The notes: generated by a model from the sequence alone, not told the origin. DNA of 64,000 nt from Panorpa germanica (GCA_963678705.1 OY783208.1:4464001-4528000), one strand, 5' to 3'. Numbered from the stretch's first letter, positions 1 to 11,767 are shown. Program-made: numbers and translations.

Positions 1-479
1 TGCATTGAATTATTTTAAGGGGTTTCATAATAACCACAAGGTAATATTACAATCATGATAAGCCTGAGTTTAAGATTTAAAGTAAAGCAGTCTACTTAAT
101 GTTTCAAGTCTGTTGACGACAGGGTACCAAATTTCTACACTTCTTCTAGGATTATATCAATAAAAGCTGCTTCTTTAATAATTCTCGAGTTATGCAATCT
201 GCTTTGCGTATGAAGTCGAAATTATCGAGATTATTAATTTTTTTCACAAAAATCGCAATATAAAGCTTGATGGAATGTACAACTCAGCTGTGAGTCGTAA
301 ATGACATAACACACAACACTCGTTTGTGTCTTTGTTGTATAAAACAGACTTATTAAAAATAATTGAATATTTGAGGTTATGTTATGAAATTAAGACATGG
401 CTCAGCGAAAATGCACTGAAATAAGAAACGATGCTATTTATAACATTTTAAATTATTTATTTATTAATCTTATAATACA

Positions 480-830
480 AAACGCCCCTTTTATTAATTT
501 TTGAATTTTGAAATATGTTTCCATTGAATAGCGTAATACACAGGCAAAATTACAACTTTCTACCTTTTACGGATTAACAGTTATATAGCAAAAAGTAACC
601 ATTTCTTTTCGCCGTTTTTTTAAAATTACAGGTTTCCAGGAAATTGAGGAAAAAATCCGAAGACGCCAAAAGTCTTAGAATTTTTTGGTCAACGAAATAG
701 GAAATTTTGAAAGAGATTCATGGAACCGTTTTCGAACCACCATACAAAAATCACTACCAAACACATAAGAAAATAAACATATACAGTTGGAACATTATAA
801 CATACGATCATTTAACATAAAACTTAGAAT
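480..830 (-). mobile_element. Helitron-like non-autonomous fragment
   Basis: This stretch matches the recurring family that contains the phrase ggtttccaggaaatt, followed by a gacgccaaaagtcttagaat phrase and a subterminal ggaacattataa phrase. Related copies lie near 13130-13260, 18840-19060, 23360-23560, 47880-48150 and 52810-53140. The same fragment sits at the same place beside the zinc-finger copy in U4, so it was already there when U1 and U4 were duplicated. It abuts the 3' end of the zinc-finger coding region. Confidence 0.6.
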
Positions 831-889
831 TAGAACATAAAATTAGATTGATATGCATAAAAACTTGCAAATGTTTAATCTCATTATTC

Positions 890-2371
890 TCATGAAAGAG
901 GATTAACGGCTAAATGCGTCTTTTCATGTCGTATTAAAGCACTTGAGCATGAAAACGTTTTCTCACAAATGTCACATGAAAAAGGTTTAACGGCTAAATG
1001 CGTGTTTTTATGTTCCTTTAAATAGCTTGAACTTGAAAACGTTTTGTTACAAATGTCACACAAAAAAGGATTAACGGCTAAATGAGTCTTTTTATGTCGT
1101 ATTAAAGCACTTGACCATGAAAACGTTTTCTCACAAATGTCACATGAAAAAAGTTTAACGGCTAAATGCGTGTTTTTATGTTCCTTTAAATAGCTTGAAC
1201 TTGAAAACGTTTTGTTACAAATGTCACATGAAAAAGGATTAACGGCTAAATGCGTCTTTTTATGTTCCTTTAAATATCCTGAACTGGAAAACGTTTTGGT
1301 ACAAATGTCACACAAAAAAGGATTAACGGCTAAATGCGTTTTTTTATGTTCCTTTAAAGACCTTGAACTTGAAAATGTTTTGTTACAAATGTCACATAAA
1401 AAAGGTTTAACGTCTAAATGCGTTTTTTTATGTTCCTTTAAATTGTTTGACCTTGAAAATGTTTTGTTACAAATGTCACACGAAAACGGGTTAACGTCTA
1501 AATGCGTCTTTTTATGTTCTTTTAAATTGTTTGACCTTGAAAATGTTTTGTTACAAATGTCACACGAAAAAGGATTAACGTCTAAATGCGAGTTTTTATG
1601 TTCCTTTAAAGAGCTTGAACTTGAAAACGTTTTGTTGCAAATGTCACATAAAAAAGGATTAACGTCTAAATGCGTCTTTTTATGATCCTTTAAATAGCTT
1701 GAACTTGAAAACGTTTTGTTACAAATGACACATAAAAAAGGATTAACGTCTAAATGCGTCTTTTTATGTTCCTTTAAATATCTTGAACTTGAAAATGTTT
1801 TGTTACAAACGTCACATGAAAACGGACACTCCCCAGTATGATTTCGTTGGTGAATAACTAAATTGCTCCTACTAGTGTAGGATTTGTCACATTCATGACA
1901 GGAATATAACTTCCTGTCAGAGTGAACACGCAAATGTTTTATTATTTCCGGTGCCTTATCAAACCCCATGTTACAAACATCACAGATGAAATTCTTCTGA
2001 TTGGAAATTATTTCTTCTATTCCCGATTGTCCACTGCCTTGTGGTTCCGAGAATCTTCTATTATCATCACCATCCACCGGTTCTTTTGTCCTTCCGGTTC
2101 CTCTGCAGTCCGATGGGGCCTCCAGGTGCTCCTGCAATTTACAGGAATCTTGAAACACGCCTCCGCAATATTTACACAGGACAACAGGTGAACTATAGTC
2201 AGGTTCATATTTAATATAAACCCCTGGCCAATCTGCTTCTCTATCGGAAGTGACGTAGACCTCCTCTTTGACTTGTGGTTCGAATTGAACAATGCATTCC
2301 TCTTCTGGTTCTACTTTCATGTTTTCCATTTCCGGTGTTTCATTTATTTCTGACTTTATTTGCTGTGCCAT
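890..2371 (-). CDS. C2H2 zinc-finger protein, 13 fingers
   Basis: A 493-residue, probably nuclear, DNA-binding protein. The start (MAQQIKSE) is the same in all three copies of the gene. Residues 1-60 are acidic and contain several psi-K-x-E SUMO-type motifs (IKSE, MKVE, VKEE, IKYE). An atypical zinc finger (CKYCGGVF...H...C) follows near residues 65-90. Thirteen C2H2 fingers start near residue 128 and run to the C-terminus. Only one inter-finger linker resembles the usual TGEKP (TGECP); ten are LDVNP, LAVNP or close variants. Fingers 3-13 are near-identical 28-codon repeats, so the DNA is an 84-bp tandem repeat. No intron is evident in the coding part. It lies antisense to, and probably inside an intron of, the Piezo gene. 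The target DNA cannot be predicted reliably. Confidence 0.85.
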   Translation of the reverse strand: MAQQIKSEINETPEMENMKVEPEEECIVQFEPQVKEEVYVTSDREADWPGVYIKYEPDYSSPVVLCKYCGGVFQDSCKLQEHLEAPSDCRGTGRTKEPVDGDDNRRFSEPQGSGQSGIEEIISNQKNFICDVCNMGFDKAPEIIKHLRVHSDRKLYSCHECDKSYTSRSNLVIHQRNHTGECPFSCDVCNKTFSSSRYLKEHKKTHLDVNPFLCVICNKTFSSSSYLKDHKKTHLDVNPFLCDICNKTFSSSSSLKEHKNSHLDVNPFSCDICNKTFSRSNNLKEHKKTHLDVNPFSCDICNKTFSRSNNLKEHKKTHLDVKPFLCDICNKTFSSSRSLKEHKKTHLAVNPFLCDICTKTFSSSGYLKEHKKTHLAVNPFSCDICNKTFSSSSYLKEHKNTHLAVKLFSCDICEKTFSWSSALIRHKKTHLAVNPFLCDICNKTFSSSSYLKEHKNTHLAVKPFSCDICEKTFSCSSALIRHEKTHLAVNPLS

Positions 2372-4075
2372 TTTATGCAGAAACTAACAATTTACTGAAA
2401 CCAAAGAATATTTATATTTAGCAATTTGTAACACAAAGATATAATTAAGCCTGCCCTAATTCACTCCTGAACAGGATTGTCTGATTTCCTCTTCATTACG
2501 ATTATGTGAAACAGGCACACGGCGTCTTCATTTAATGCTAGATAAAAATTTAATATAAAAACATAAAAGGGTCCCTTTGAAATAAACAACTTCTATAAAA
2601 CTGTGCTATATTGTTTGTCACAAACAACATAGACTAATGACCAATCACCAAATATGTCATAAATTAAATTTCAAATAGTAAAGTACTTCATGAGTTCGTT
2701 CATTTTAAAAGAAGTTCAATAAGCAATGGACATGTTTCAGAAAACATTGGAAGTGTTTTACAAGCAACATACATATTGGAGAATATTAAATTTATTAGAA
2801 AAGACTGAGTGAACAACATAACCTAGAAACCAAATAAGTTAATGTAATCTTTAATAAATAAAATATTAATCGGAATTCTTAATAGTTGTGACTGTAGTTA
2901 CAAAATGTATGTACAGAAATTGTAGTTATTCTTATTTTACTTTTTGTGTCGGTTGTAAGGTCTTATTTAATTTGTTAGGAATGAAAGGTCAATTGTAATT
3001 ATTCAATACACCTACCTTTTCTTGTTTTGAAACTTGTAACAGAAACTTTGTATATTTTATCCAGCTTTTAATCTACTTTTACCATTTTTAATAAAGAAAT
3101 ACACAATATTCATGCTTATTGTTGACCAATAATGTGAAATAAACCCTTTTCACATCTAGATGACATATTGTTGTAACCACAATTTTGAAATTTTAACTTT
3201 AACCATTAATATTATGTATTTCTAAATTAAAACTAGTATAACTATTACTACGTAGTGATTTTAACATATTTTAAGCAAAGAACAAATGCAACCTACTAAA
3301 ATTTATATATAAAAATTTGTTTACAACCTTCAAAACAAAAATGTAAGTGAACCGAATAATTACCCGAATATCTACAGACATTAAAATGAATATAAAAATT
3401 ATAAAATATAGGAAACATAATACCTGATTGATATAATTATTAATATTGCAGCTTTGTTTTATGTAAGATATAAATGTGTATAACTTTGACGGTTTGAAAG
3501 ATAGTATGTTAATGTGGATAACAAACTGCAATGGCGATGGGTCATTTATTTGTCATGGGGCTAATGTCAGTAAAGTATTTGTTGAATTTTTCACTATTTC
3601 TTTATTAAGAGACAAGTACGAAATAATTAAACGTTTTACTAATATAGTCAATTGATTAAGAATCATTCCCACTCACTAATTAAATTTTGTGTTTAATAAC
3701 TTTAATTCTACGGTATTTGGAGGGAAATGCTTTCCACTTGCTATTCTAGTATAATATTGAAAATCCAAGTTTTCTAAATTAAGAAACTAAAACATTATTC
3801 AGTGTAATAACCTTTTTGTGGCAACCTGTTTAAAATTAAATAAAAATAGGTATATTACATATTATATTTTATAGCATATATTACAATATATTGAAGTGCA
3901 ATTGATTCTATAATAAAGGTGATCGTAAGATTACAGACCAATCTCAGACAGAAATCGATGTGATGCTGCAGGTAAATTAAATACTGTAGAATGAAGGAAT
4001 GTAGCACTATGAACACCGTAATCTTGCAAGTTCTGTACAAAATTTTAAGGCCCGCAATATACCTACTTTACCATC
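2372..4075. other. AT-rich upstream flank of the zinc-finger gene
   Basis: About 1.7 kb upstream of the zinc-finger start. It is conserved in U2 (5284-7035) and partly in U4 (54197-54896). A short open frame (3271-3531, minus) has a longer counterpart at 6187-6588, but its composition is that of AT-rich DNA and the two copies differ in length through frame changes, so I do not call it a gene. The promoter of the zinc-finger gene is presumably here, but no motif is clear enough to mark. Confidence 0.5.
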
Positions 4076-4089
4076 TGTTGAAATAAGAA

Positions 4090-4718
4090 TGGGCTTGTGT
4101 CCTATGTCTTAATTTCTATATAAGTGTACTATATATTGATAAAGTGGGTTACTAGAACCTCAAATGTTCAATTATTTGTTAATAACTCCTTATATGTTAA
4201 GAGATATTAACAATTAAAAAAGTCATTTTGTCTCTTTAATTAGTAAAGGGATTCAACGTTGTACAGATTCCAAATGCATGTGACATCACAATCCATGTGT
4301 AAGGTTACCAACCTTACAGCTCATTAATCTCTGCTATATGTATTTATATATCAAATTATCAAATATTATTTACAGCTGTTTCAAGGAACAATCAAATTTC
4401 AATATTATGTCTGCCTCAGCAGGGTTAAATAAAATAAAAACTTATTTTTCTTTGACTTTATTATTCGACTACTAACAGCTACAGAACATTACCACAGCAC
4501 TGACCTACTCAACAAATAACTGACGTTAAAATGCAAACACGTCATACAAATATGGTCGACCATTTCCAGCGCTAAAACTACAACTCAAACTTTTAATTGC
4601 TATATCTCCGTCAACATTTAGATATTTAATAAAATAGACACGCAAATACACATTTATTAACATCAATTTCAGTCAACAATTGAAAAATCGACCACTAAAA
4701 AATGAGGACACAAACCCA
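4090..4718 (+). mobile_element. TSD-less MITE (Spy-like), copy M1
   Basis: A 629-bp element with terminal inverted repeats TGGGCTTGTGTCCT (left) and a variant of AGGACACAAGCCCA (right). It has no coding capacity. U3 supplies the empty site: the left flank ending aataagaa joined to the right flank starting ttgaaaaagac aligns without gap to 7020-7041. The insertion therefore lies between AA and TT and produced no target-site duplication. Confidence 0.85.
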
Positions 4719-7035
4719 TTGAAAAAGACATTGCAGCTCTACTAAGTGTTCTAGTAGATGCATTGAATTATTTGAAGGGGTTTCATTATAACCACAAGGT
4801 AATATTACAATCATGATAAGCCTGAGTTTAAGATTTAAAGTAAAGCAGTCTACTTAATGTTTCAAGTCTGTTGACGACAGGGTACCAAATTTCTGCACTT
4901 CTTCTAGGATTATATAAATAAAAGCTGCTTCTTCCCGATTGTCCACTGCCTTGTGGTTCCGAGAATCTTCTATTGTCATCACCATCCACCGGTTCATTTG
5001 TCGTTCCGGTTCCTCGGCAGTCCGATGGGGCCTCCAGGTGCTCCTGTAATTTACAGGAATCTTTAAATACGCCTCCGCAATATTTACACAGGACAACAGG
5101 TGAACTATAGTCAGGTTCATATTTAATATAAACCCCTGGCCAATCTGCTTCTCTATCGGAACTGACGTCGACCTCCTCTTTGACTTGTGGTTCGAATTGA
5201 ACAATGCATTCCTCTTCTGGTTCTACTTTCATGTTTTCTATTTCCGGTGTTTCATTTAATTCTGACTTTATTTGCTGTGCCATTTTATGCAGAAACTAAC
5301 AATTTACTGAAACCAAAGAATATTTATATTTAGCAATTAGTAACACTAAGATCTAATTAGGCCTGCCCTAATTCACTCCTGAACAGGATTGTCTGATTTC
5401 CTCTTCATTACGATTATGTGAAACAGGCACACGGCTTCTTCATTTAATGCTAGATAAAAATTTAATATAAAAACAGAAAAGGAGACCCTTTGAAATAAAC
5501 AACTTCTATAAAACTGTTCTATATTGTTTGCCGCAAACAACAAAGACTATTGACGACCAAATACGTCATAAATTAAATTTCAAATAGTAAAGTACTTCAT
5601 GAGTTTGTTCATTTTAAAAGAAGTTTAATAAGCAATGGACATGTTTCAGAAAACATTGGAAGTGTCACAAGCAACATACATATTGCAGAATATTAAATTT
5701 ATTAGAAAAGAGTGAGTGAACAACATAACCTAGAAACCAAATTAGTAAATGTAATCTTTAATAAATAAAATATTAATCGGAATTCTTAATAGTTGTGACT
5801 GTAGTTACAAAATGTATGTACAGAAATTGTAGTTATTCTTATTTTATTTTTTGTGTCGGTTGTAACGTTTTATTTAATTTGTTAGGAATGAAAGGTCAAT
5901 TGTAATTATTCAATACACCTATGTTTTCTTGTTTTGAAACTTGTAACAGAAACTACTGCACTTATGTATATTTTATCGAGCTTTTAATCTACTTTTACCA
6001 GTTTTAATAAAGAAATACACAATATTCATGCTTATTGTTGACCAATAATGTGAAATAAACCCTTTTCACATCTACATAGCATATTGTTGTAACCACAATT
6101 TTGAAATTTCAACTTTAATCAATATTATTATGTATTTCTAAACTAAAACTAGTTTAACTAATACTACTCACTGATTTGTACATGTTTTAAGCATAGAACA
6201 AACGCAACATACTAAAATTTATATATAAAAATTTGTTTACAACTTTCAAAACAAAAATGTAGGTGACCCGAATAATTACCCGAATATCTACAGACAATAA
6301 AATAAATATAAAAATTATAAAATATAGAAAACATAATACCTGATTGATGTATTTATTAATATTGCAGCTTTGTTTTATGTAAGATATAAATGTGAATAAC
6401 TTTGAAGGTTTGAAAGATAGTATGTTAATGTGGATAACAAACTGCAATGGCGCTGGGTCATTTATTTGTCGTAGGACTAATGTCAGTAAAGTATTTGTTG
6501 AATTTTTCATTATTTCTCTATTAAGAGACAAGTATGCAATAATTAAACGTTTTACTAATATAATCGATCTATTAAGTATCATTTCCACTCATTAATTAAA
6601 TTTTGTGTTTAATGATAACTTTAATTCTACGGTATTTGGAGGGAAATGCTTTCCATTTGCTATTCTAGGAGAATATAGAAAATCCAAGTTTTCTAAATTA
6701 AGAAACTAAAACATTATTCAGTGTAATAACCTTTTTGTGGCAACCTGTTTAAATATAAATAAAAATAGGTATATTACATATTATATTTTATAGCATATAG
6801 CATATATTAAAATATATTGAAGTACAATTGATTCTATAATAAAGGTGATCGTAAGATTACAGCATTATATACAGACCAATCTTAGTTCAAAATCGATGTA
6901 ATGCTTCAGGTAAATTAAATACTGTAGAATCAAGGAATGTAGTACTATGAGGACCGTAATCTTGTGAGTTCTGTACAAAATTTTAGGGCCCGTAAAATAC
7001 CTACTTTACCAGCTGTTGAAATAAAAATTAAAAAA
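4719..7035. repeat. Duplicated block U2
   Basis: Second copy of the zinc-finger block. It matches U1 from the left flank through the start of the zinc-finger gene and about 1.7 kb of upstream sequence, with scattered substitutions and small indels. The whole finger array is missing. Confidence 0.85.
4828..5283 (-). pseudogene. Zinc-finger gene copy lacking its fingers
   Basis: The first 117 or so residues match the 890-2371 protein (start MAQQIKSELNE, SUMO-type motifs, CKYCGGVF finger) up to the SGQSG stretch. From there the frame runs into what is 3' flank in U1 and ends after about 34 unrelated residues. In U1 coordinates roughly 176-2023 are missing; the junction shows a 2-bp tt overlap, as expected of a deletion by end joining. 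If expressed, the product would keep the acidic N-terminus and lose all DNA-binding fingers. Confidence 0.8.
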
Positions 7036-7560
7036 GATATTGCAGCTCTGCTAAGTGTTCTAGTAGATGCATTGAATTACTTGAAGGGGTTTCATTATAA
7101 CCACTATATAATATTACAATCATGATAAGCCTGAGTTTAAGATTTAAAGTGAAGCAGTCTACCTAATGTTTCAAGTCCGTTGACGACAGGGTGCCAAATT
7201 TCTACACTTTCTCTAGGATTATATAAATAAAAGTTGCTTGTTTAATAATTCTCGAGTTATGCAATCTGCTTTGCGTATGATGTCGAAATTATCGAGATTA
7301 TTAATTTTTTTCACAAGAATCGCAATATAAAACTTGATGGAATGTACGACGCAGCTGTAAGTAGTAAATGACATAACACACACACACTCGTTTGTGTCTT
7401 TGTTGTATAAAACAGACTTATTAAAAATAATTAGATATTTGAGGTTATGTTAGCCAACTTTATCAATATATTGTACAGTTTTATAGAAATTATGGCGTGA
7501 CTCAGCAAAAATGCACTGAAATAAGAAATATACAATTTATAACATTTTTAATTATCTATT
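7036..7560. repeat. Partial block U3
   Basis: A third, shorter copy of the left flank of the zinc-finger block, directly joined to the end of U2 with no MITE between. It stops before any coding sequence. Its left junction is the empty site for MITE M1. Confidence 0.8.
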
Positions 7561-8110
7561 TATTAAATTATATATTTATTAATCTTATAACATAAAACAA
7601 ATTATTTATAATTAAAAACAAGATGAAGAGTTTTATATGGGTTCACTAGTTTGTTTTACACGTTGTCCTAGTGTATAATAATGCATCATTCCCAGATACT
7701 CTTTTAATTTTATTTGTAGTGTTAAGCACTTATGAGGGACGAGCAAATATTAGGACTGTACCTTTGAAAATGAATTTTTCAATTCCCTATTAAACTGCTT
7801 TCTGCTTGTTAAAATGATTTTTTTATGCATATAATGGTTTAATAAATTAAAAATTACCTATTAATAATATCAACTTTATATTAATTCAATTTAAATACAA
7901 ATTATATATTTTGAAAAAAAAATAATAAATTTGGCAACGCTGTAAATTTACGTGTGTTGACGCATGCGTGATTTGGTTCTTTGACAAATAATTTATATAA
8001 TATTTATTCAGATTTTGAATTTCATGCTCAAATTGGCATTTGCAACGTTTCCGGCTTATAACCTACATTTACTGTTTCTTAAAGGTTTTATTTAAATATT
8101 TTCGTATATA
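7561..8110. other. AT-rich stretch without recognised features
   Basis: No open frame, repeat family or RNA gene could be recognised here. It ends at the target site of the LINE. Confidence 0.5.
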
Positions 8111-8124
8111 GGTATCCTTTTGAT

Positions 8125-11100
8125 TTATTATTATATATTAATTGTGTGTGCCTTTCGGCTTTACAATCTACAGCATTATATTTCTTATACATTTCATTCC
8201 TATATACATTCAAACTTAAAAACTAAACTTAAAATATTCTTGACTTTTTTTTTTTACTACTTCCAAAAGTGCTTTCTGCTTCTTCTTCTTTTGACCCTCT
8301 CTATTATTCTCCACCAGCTTATTTATTCTCCTATTTTTCCTTTCCTTCTTACTATTTCCGCCATCCACCTCTTTCCTTCACTGCCTCCCTTTAATAGCTG
8401 GCCAATATTCCTTTCGCTTGCTACTTTTTCCTTACACTCAAACTTAATGTGCTCCAGTGTTTCGTCCTCCGCTCCACACATTCTACACTTTCTTTCCTCA
8501 CTCTTTTCCCAGTATCTGTTTCCTTTTTCCTCATTTCCCAATCTAAACCTTGCTGTTCTTCTTATGTGTTTTATGTCTTTTTCTATAAGGTACTGAGGCA
8601 CATTATTTTCCCATAACCTCTTATATCTTTTATTGTAGTTACTTTTTTCTATTTTTCCCATTCTCTTCTGCTGTTGTGTCTCCTTATCCCTTCTCCTTAG
8701 CTCCTCTGCCACACTTGCGCCACCTTCTCTTCTCCTCTCTGCCTCCTCGATCGCCATTTTATTCCTTTTAAAGTATTCTTTTCTCTTTTTTGGACCTCCT
8801 CCCCCCCCATTCTTTATGTTATCCTCTCTTATTTTCTTTAAAATTTTGCTTTCCGCTCTGTTCAATTTCTCCTCGTATTTTACTGCCCTTTCCCCTGTTT
8901 TAATTCGTATCTTATCCCTTTTTATCTCCTCCATCACCATGTATCCCGACATGCACCTGTCCAGCCCTAGTACCCATTTCATATATCTCACCTGTATTCT
9001 TTCCAACTTTTCTTGTTCCTTCCACCCCCAAACCTCTGCTCCATACAACATCATACTGGCTATCAATCTATCAAATATCCATATTCTCTTTTGTATGTCC
9101 CCCCCAAATACCTTTTCCCCTAGTCACCATACCCGTCGCATTGCTTGCTCTGCCTTCTTTGCCACCTCCCTTATCTGCGCCTCTTCTCCATTATTCTTTT
9201 TAAAAGTGTAGCCCAGAGATTTAAATTCTTCTACTTCCTCAATGTCCTCTGTCTTGTATTTCCACCTTTTATGTCTCCTTTTTCCACCCCCTTTTTTAAA
9301 TACCATAATTTTTGTCTTTTCCACGTTTAACTCTAGTCCTTTCCTGTCTATATACCTCCCTAGCCGGTGTGCCATCTCCTGCAGCTCTCCTTCCCTTTTT
9401 GCCAACAGGACTATATCGTCAGCGTATGCTAAAGTCCATATCTTGTAGTGCCTTCCTATTAGCACCCCCCCATCTTGTCCTCTTTCCATTACCCCCTCCA
9501 GGTCTGCTGTATATATCGCAAATAAAATGGGGCTCAGAGGACAACCTTGCCTCAACCCCTTGTCTGTCCAGAATTCTTCTGATTCTTCACCCCCAACTCT
9601 TATTCTCATTCTTGTTTCTTCGTAAATTTCTTCAATACTTTCCATTATGTCCTCATCTATTTTTCTCTTTCTCATGTACTTCCACAATTTCTGTCTGTCG
9701 ACCATGTCAAACGCCGCTTTGAGGTCGATGAACATTGCATATATCTGTCCTCCTTTTTCCCTTAGCTCTTTTTCAACTAGATGGTTCAGTGCGTATATAT
9801 TGTCTATAGTCCCTCGTCCCTTTCTAAAACCTGCTTGTGTCTCGGGAAGTATTTCTTTTACTTTTACCTCTTCTTCCAGTCTTTCTCTCACAATCCCTGC
9901 ATAAATCCTGTACCCTGTGTTCAGTAGTGTGATACCCCTGTAATTTTTGGCTTTACGTCTATTTCCCTTTTTATATATCGGCGTTATTACCCCTTCTCTC
10001 CAGCTGTCTGGCAGGTTTCCTCCTTTCCATATCTTGTTCATCGCTGTCAGTAATCCTTTCTCTATCCTTTCTTGCCCAGCTTTCCACGCCTCGTTCTTTA
10101 GTCCATCTCTACCTGGTGCTTTCTTTTCCTTGAGTTTTTGAATCTGTGTTTTTATTTCACCTAATTTTATTTCGTTTACTTTCTCCTTCTCTTTTATCCC
10201 CTTCTTTGTTTTCTCGTTTCTTTTCTTTCCTCCTAGTACTCCCATAAAGTGTTTCGTCCACTCTTCCATTTTTATTTCCTTGCTTGGCTCTTTCCTTGGC
10301 TTTTTCTCCCTATTTATGTAATCCCATGCCTGCCTCTCCGTTGTTATCTCTCTAATTTCTTTTTCTATTCCTATTTTGAACTCATTCTTTTTATCTTTTA
10401 TTATTTCGTTATACTTCCTTTGCTTCCTCTTGATGTCTTCTTTACTTGATTCTCCTTTCTTCCATCTCTTTAGTTCCCTTTTTACCTCTTTTTTCCATTC
10501 TTTACATTCTTTATCCCACCATTTGTTTTCTCCCGTTCTATCAGATATTCTCCACCTTTTACTTTGGGTGGCTTCCTTCATCCTCTCTTCAATTTCCTCC
10601 ATCTCCTCCGTTTCTCCTTCTTCCTCGTATCTCCGTTCCAATTCCTCCATAAACTTCCTCCTTCCTTCCTCCGTCCAATCGCTGCCCTCTTTCCATTCGT
10701 TTCCCTTTCTTTCACCTCTCCTCGCCTCCAACTCCACCACCAGCGGTAGGTGATCCGAGTCCACCCTCTCTTCCACTTTCATTCTTTCTACCTTCTGTCC
10801 TCCTCCCAGCGTTGTCACCACGTAGTCGATTACTGTATCCCCTCTGCTTCCCACATAGGTATATTCTCCTTCTTCATCTCCTTCTTTGTTCCCATTTAGT
10901 ACTATCCATCCTTGTTCTTCTAGCATTTCCATTAGTTCTTTTCCCTCGGCGTTTATTGTTTTGTCTTTCGTTGTTCTTTTCTTTTTTCTATTCCCCCATA
11001 TTTCGTCCACCTCTCCCAATTTCCCAATTATCGCGTTGAAATCCCCTCCAATTAATAGGTTTTCCTGTTTCTCATCCTTAATTATTTCTTTTATTTCTTT

Positions 11101-11196
11101 CATTGTTTCTTTTATATTACCTTTACTGTATATAGTTACTATTTCCCATGTCTCTTCTTCCAGTTTTATCGTCCTCCTTACTGCTGTTATCCTTTT
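8125..11196 (-). mobile_element. 5'-truncated non-LTR retrotransposon (LINE) with TSDs
   Basis: The element is flanked by the 14-bp direct repeat ggtatccttttgat at 8111-8124 and 11197-11210. Read on the minus strand it begins inside an apurinic-type endonuclease domain and ends in an AT-rich tail after the phrase agccgaaaggc. A second copy at 27064-28357 has the same 3' end. The clade is not resolved; the C-terminal Cys-His knuckle and endonuclease-RT order suit I/R1/Jockey-type lineages. Confidence 0.9.
8323..11196 (-). pseudogene. LINE ORF2: endonuclease, reverse transcriptase, Cys-His knuckle
   Basis: One frame, split by a single TGA at 9122-9124 where the related copy and neighbouring residues suggest GGA (Gly). 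The N-terminal part holds the second half of an endonuclease/exonuclease/phosphatase domain: GGDFNA, VIDYV and SDHLPL. The reverse transcriptase follows with GFRKGRGTID, FIDLKAAFD, LRQGCPLSP and the catalytic YADDIVLLA. The C-terminus has a CX2CX8HX4C knuckle (CRMCGAEDE...H...C). The 5' part of the endonuclease, and any ORF1, is missing through 5' truncation. The coding strand is strongly purine-rich (Lys/Glu), which makes long shadow frames on the other strand. It cannot encode an active element as it stands. Confidence 0.9.
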
Positions 11197-11210
11197 GGTA
11201 TCCTTTTGAT

Positions 11211-11557
11211 AATTTTCTTTATGCAATAGTTACAGAAAAGATTCTTTTATATACACCTAGTTTTTGAAAGCCGTGTCACTATTTTTTAATAGTTAAAAGT
11301 TATATTATGTGGTTAAATTGAGCTAAAAATTATGATTTGTATAGAAAATGACTATTTCTAATCATGTATGAAAAGAAAACTAGGAACCCTAGGTCTCTAA
11401 AATTTTGAGACAGCATGTATTTTAACTATTTGTATCGACCCTCCAAATTTCACAACGTTTTCATCATTTACGTTTACGTCCTATACCTACTTAAAGAATA
11501 GGATCATAACACTATTTACTTGGGTGAACTTCTTGAATGTTGTAATTATCTTTGCAG
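11211..11557. other. Intron sequence before the first visible Piezo exon
   Basis: AT-rich, with no repeat family or exon recognised. The missing upstream exon of the Piezo gene would lie before the window. Confidence 0.4.
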
Positions 11558-11767
11558 GACCGGGAAGAGAACGTTCTGGGCGTACATCGATGAGAATCGG
11601 GTCCCAGTGACATTCCTGGTGGTGCTCTTCATCCAGTTTATGCTGATCCTCCTGGACCGAGCTCTATACTTAAGAAAGCAAATTATGGGGAAAATAATAT
11701 TTCAATTCTTTTTAGTTATCCTAGTTCATGGATGGATGTTCTTTGCTTTGCCCTATGTGACGGAAAG
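11558..11767 (+). CDS. Piezo: Piezo exon a: transmembrane segment
   Basis: Acceptor tttgcag, donor gtgagt. The exon opens with the last base of a codon and ends two bases into one. It encodes [30 protein letters not shown] and [11 protein letters not shown], among the most conserved Piezo stretches. The frame is intact. Confidence 0.92.

Larger units (their letters stand above)
1..4075. repeat. Duplicated block U1 (zinc-finger unit)
   Basis: This block recurs at 4719-7035 (U2), in part at 7036-7560 (U3), and at 52292-54895 (U4). The copies share the sequence around the zinc-finger gene and about 1.7 kb upstream of its start. The left edge lies outside the window: U4 has extra matching sequence before the point where U1 begins here. 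The copies read in the same direction, so this is a local direct duplication. Apart from the zinc-finger gene and a transposon fragment at 480-830 the block is AT-rich and I see no other gene. Confidence 0.85.

Noticed and set aside
1212-1685. 157-codon plus-strand frame opposite the zinc-finger array
   Set aside because: It is the antisense shadow of the 84-bp finger repeats; its repeated peptide simply mirrors them.
6187-6588. 133-codon minus frame with a shorter counterpart at 3271-3531
   Set aside because: The two copies do not keep the same frame or ends, and the composition is that of AT-rich DNA.
9145-11209. Several plus-strand frames rich in Ser, Pro and Phe
   Set aside because: Complement of the Lys/Glu-rich LINE coding strand; no start context or family resemblance.
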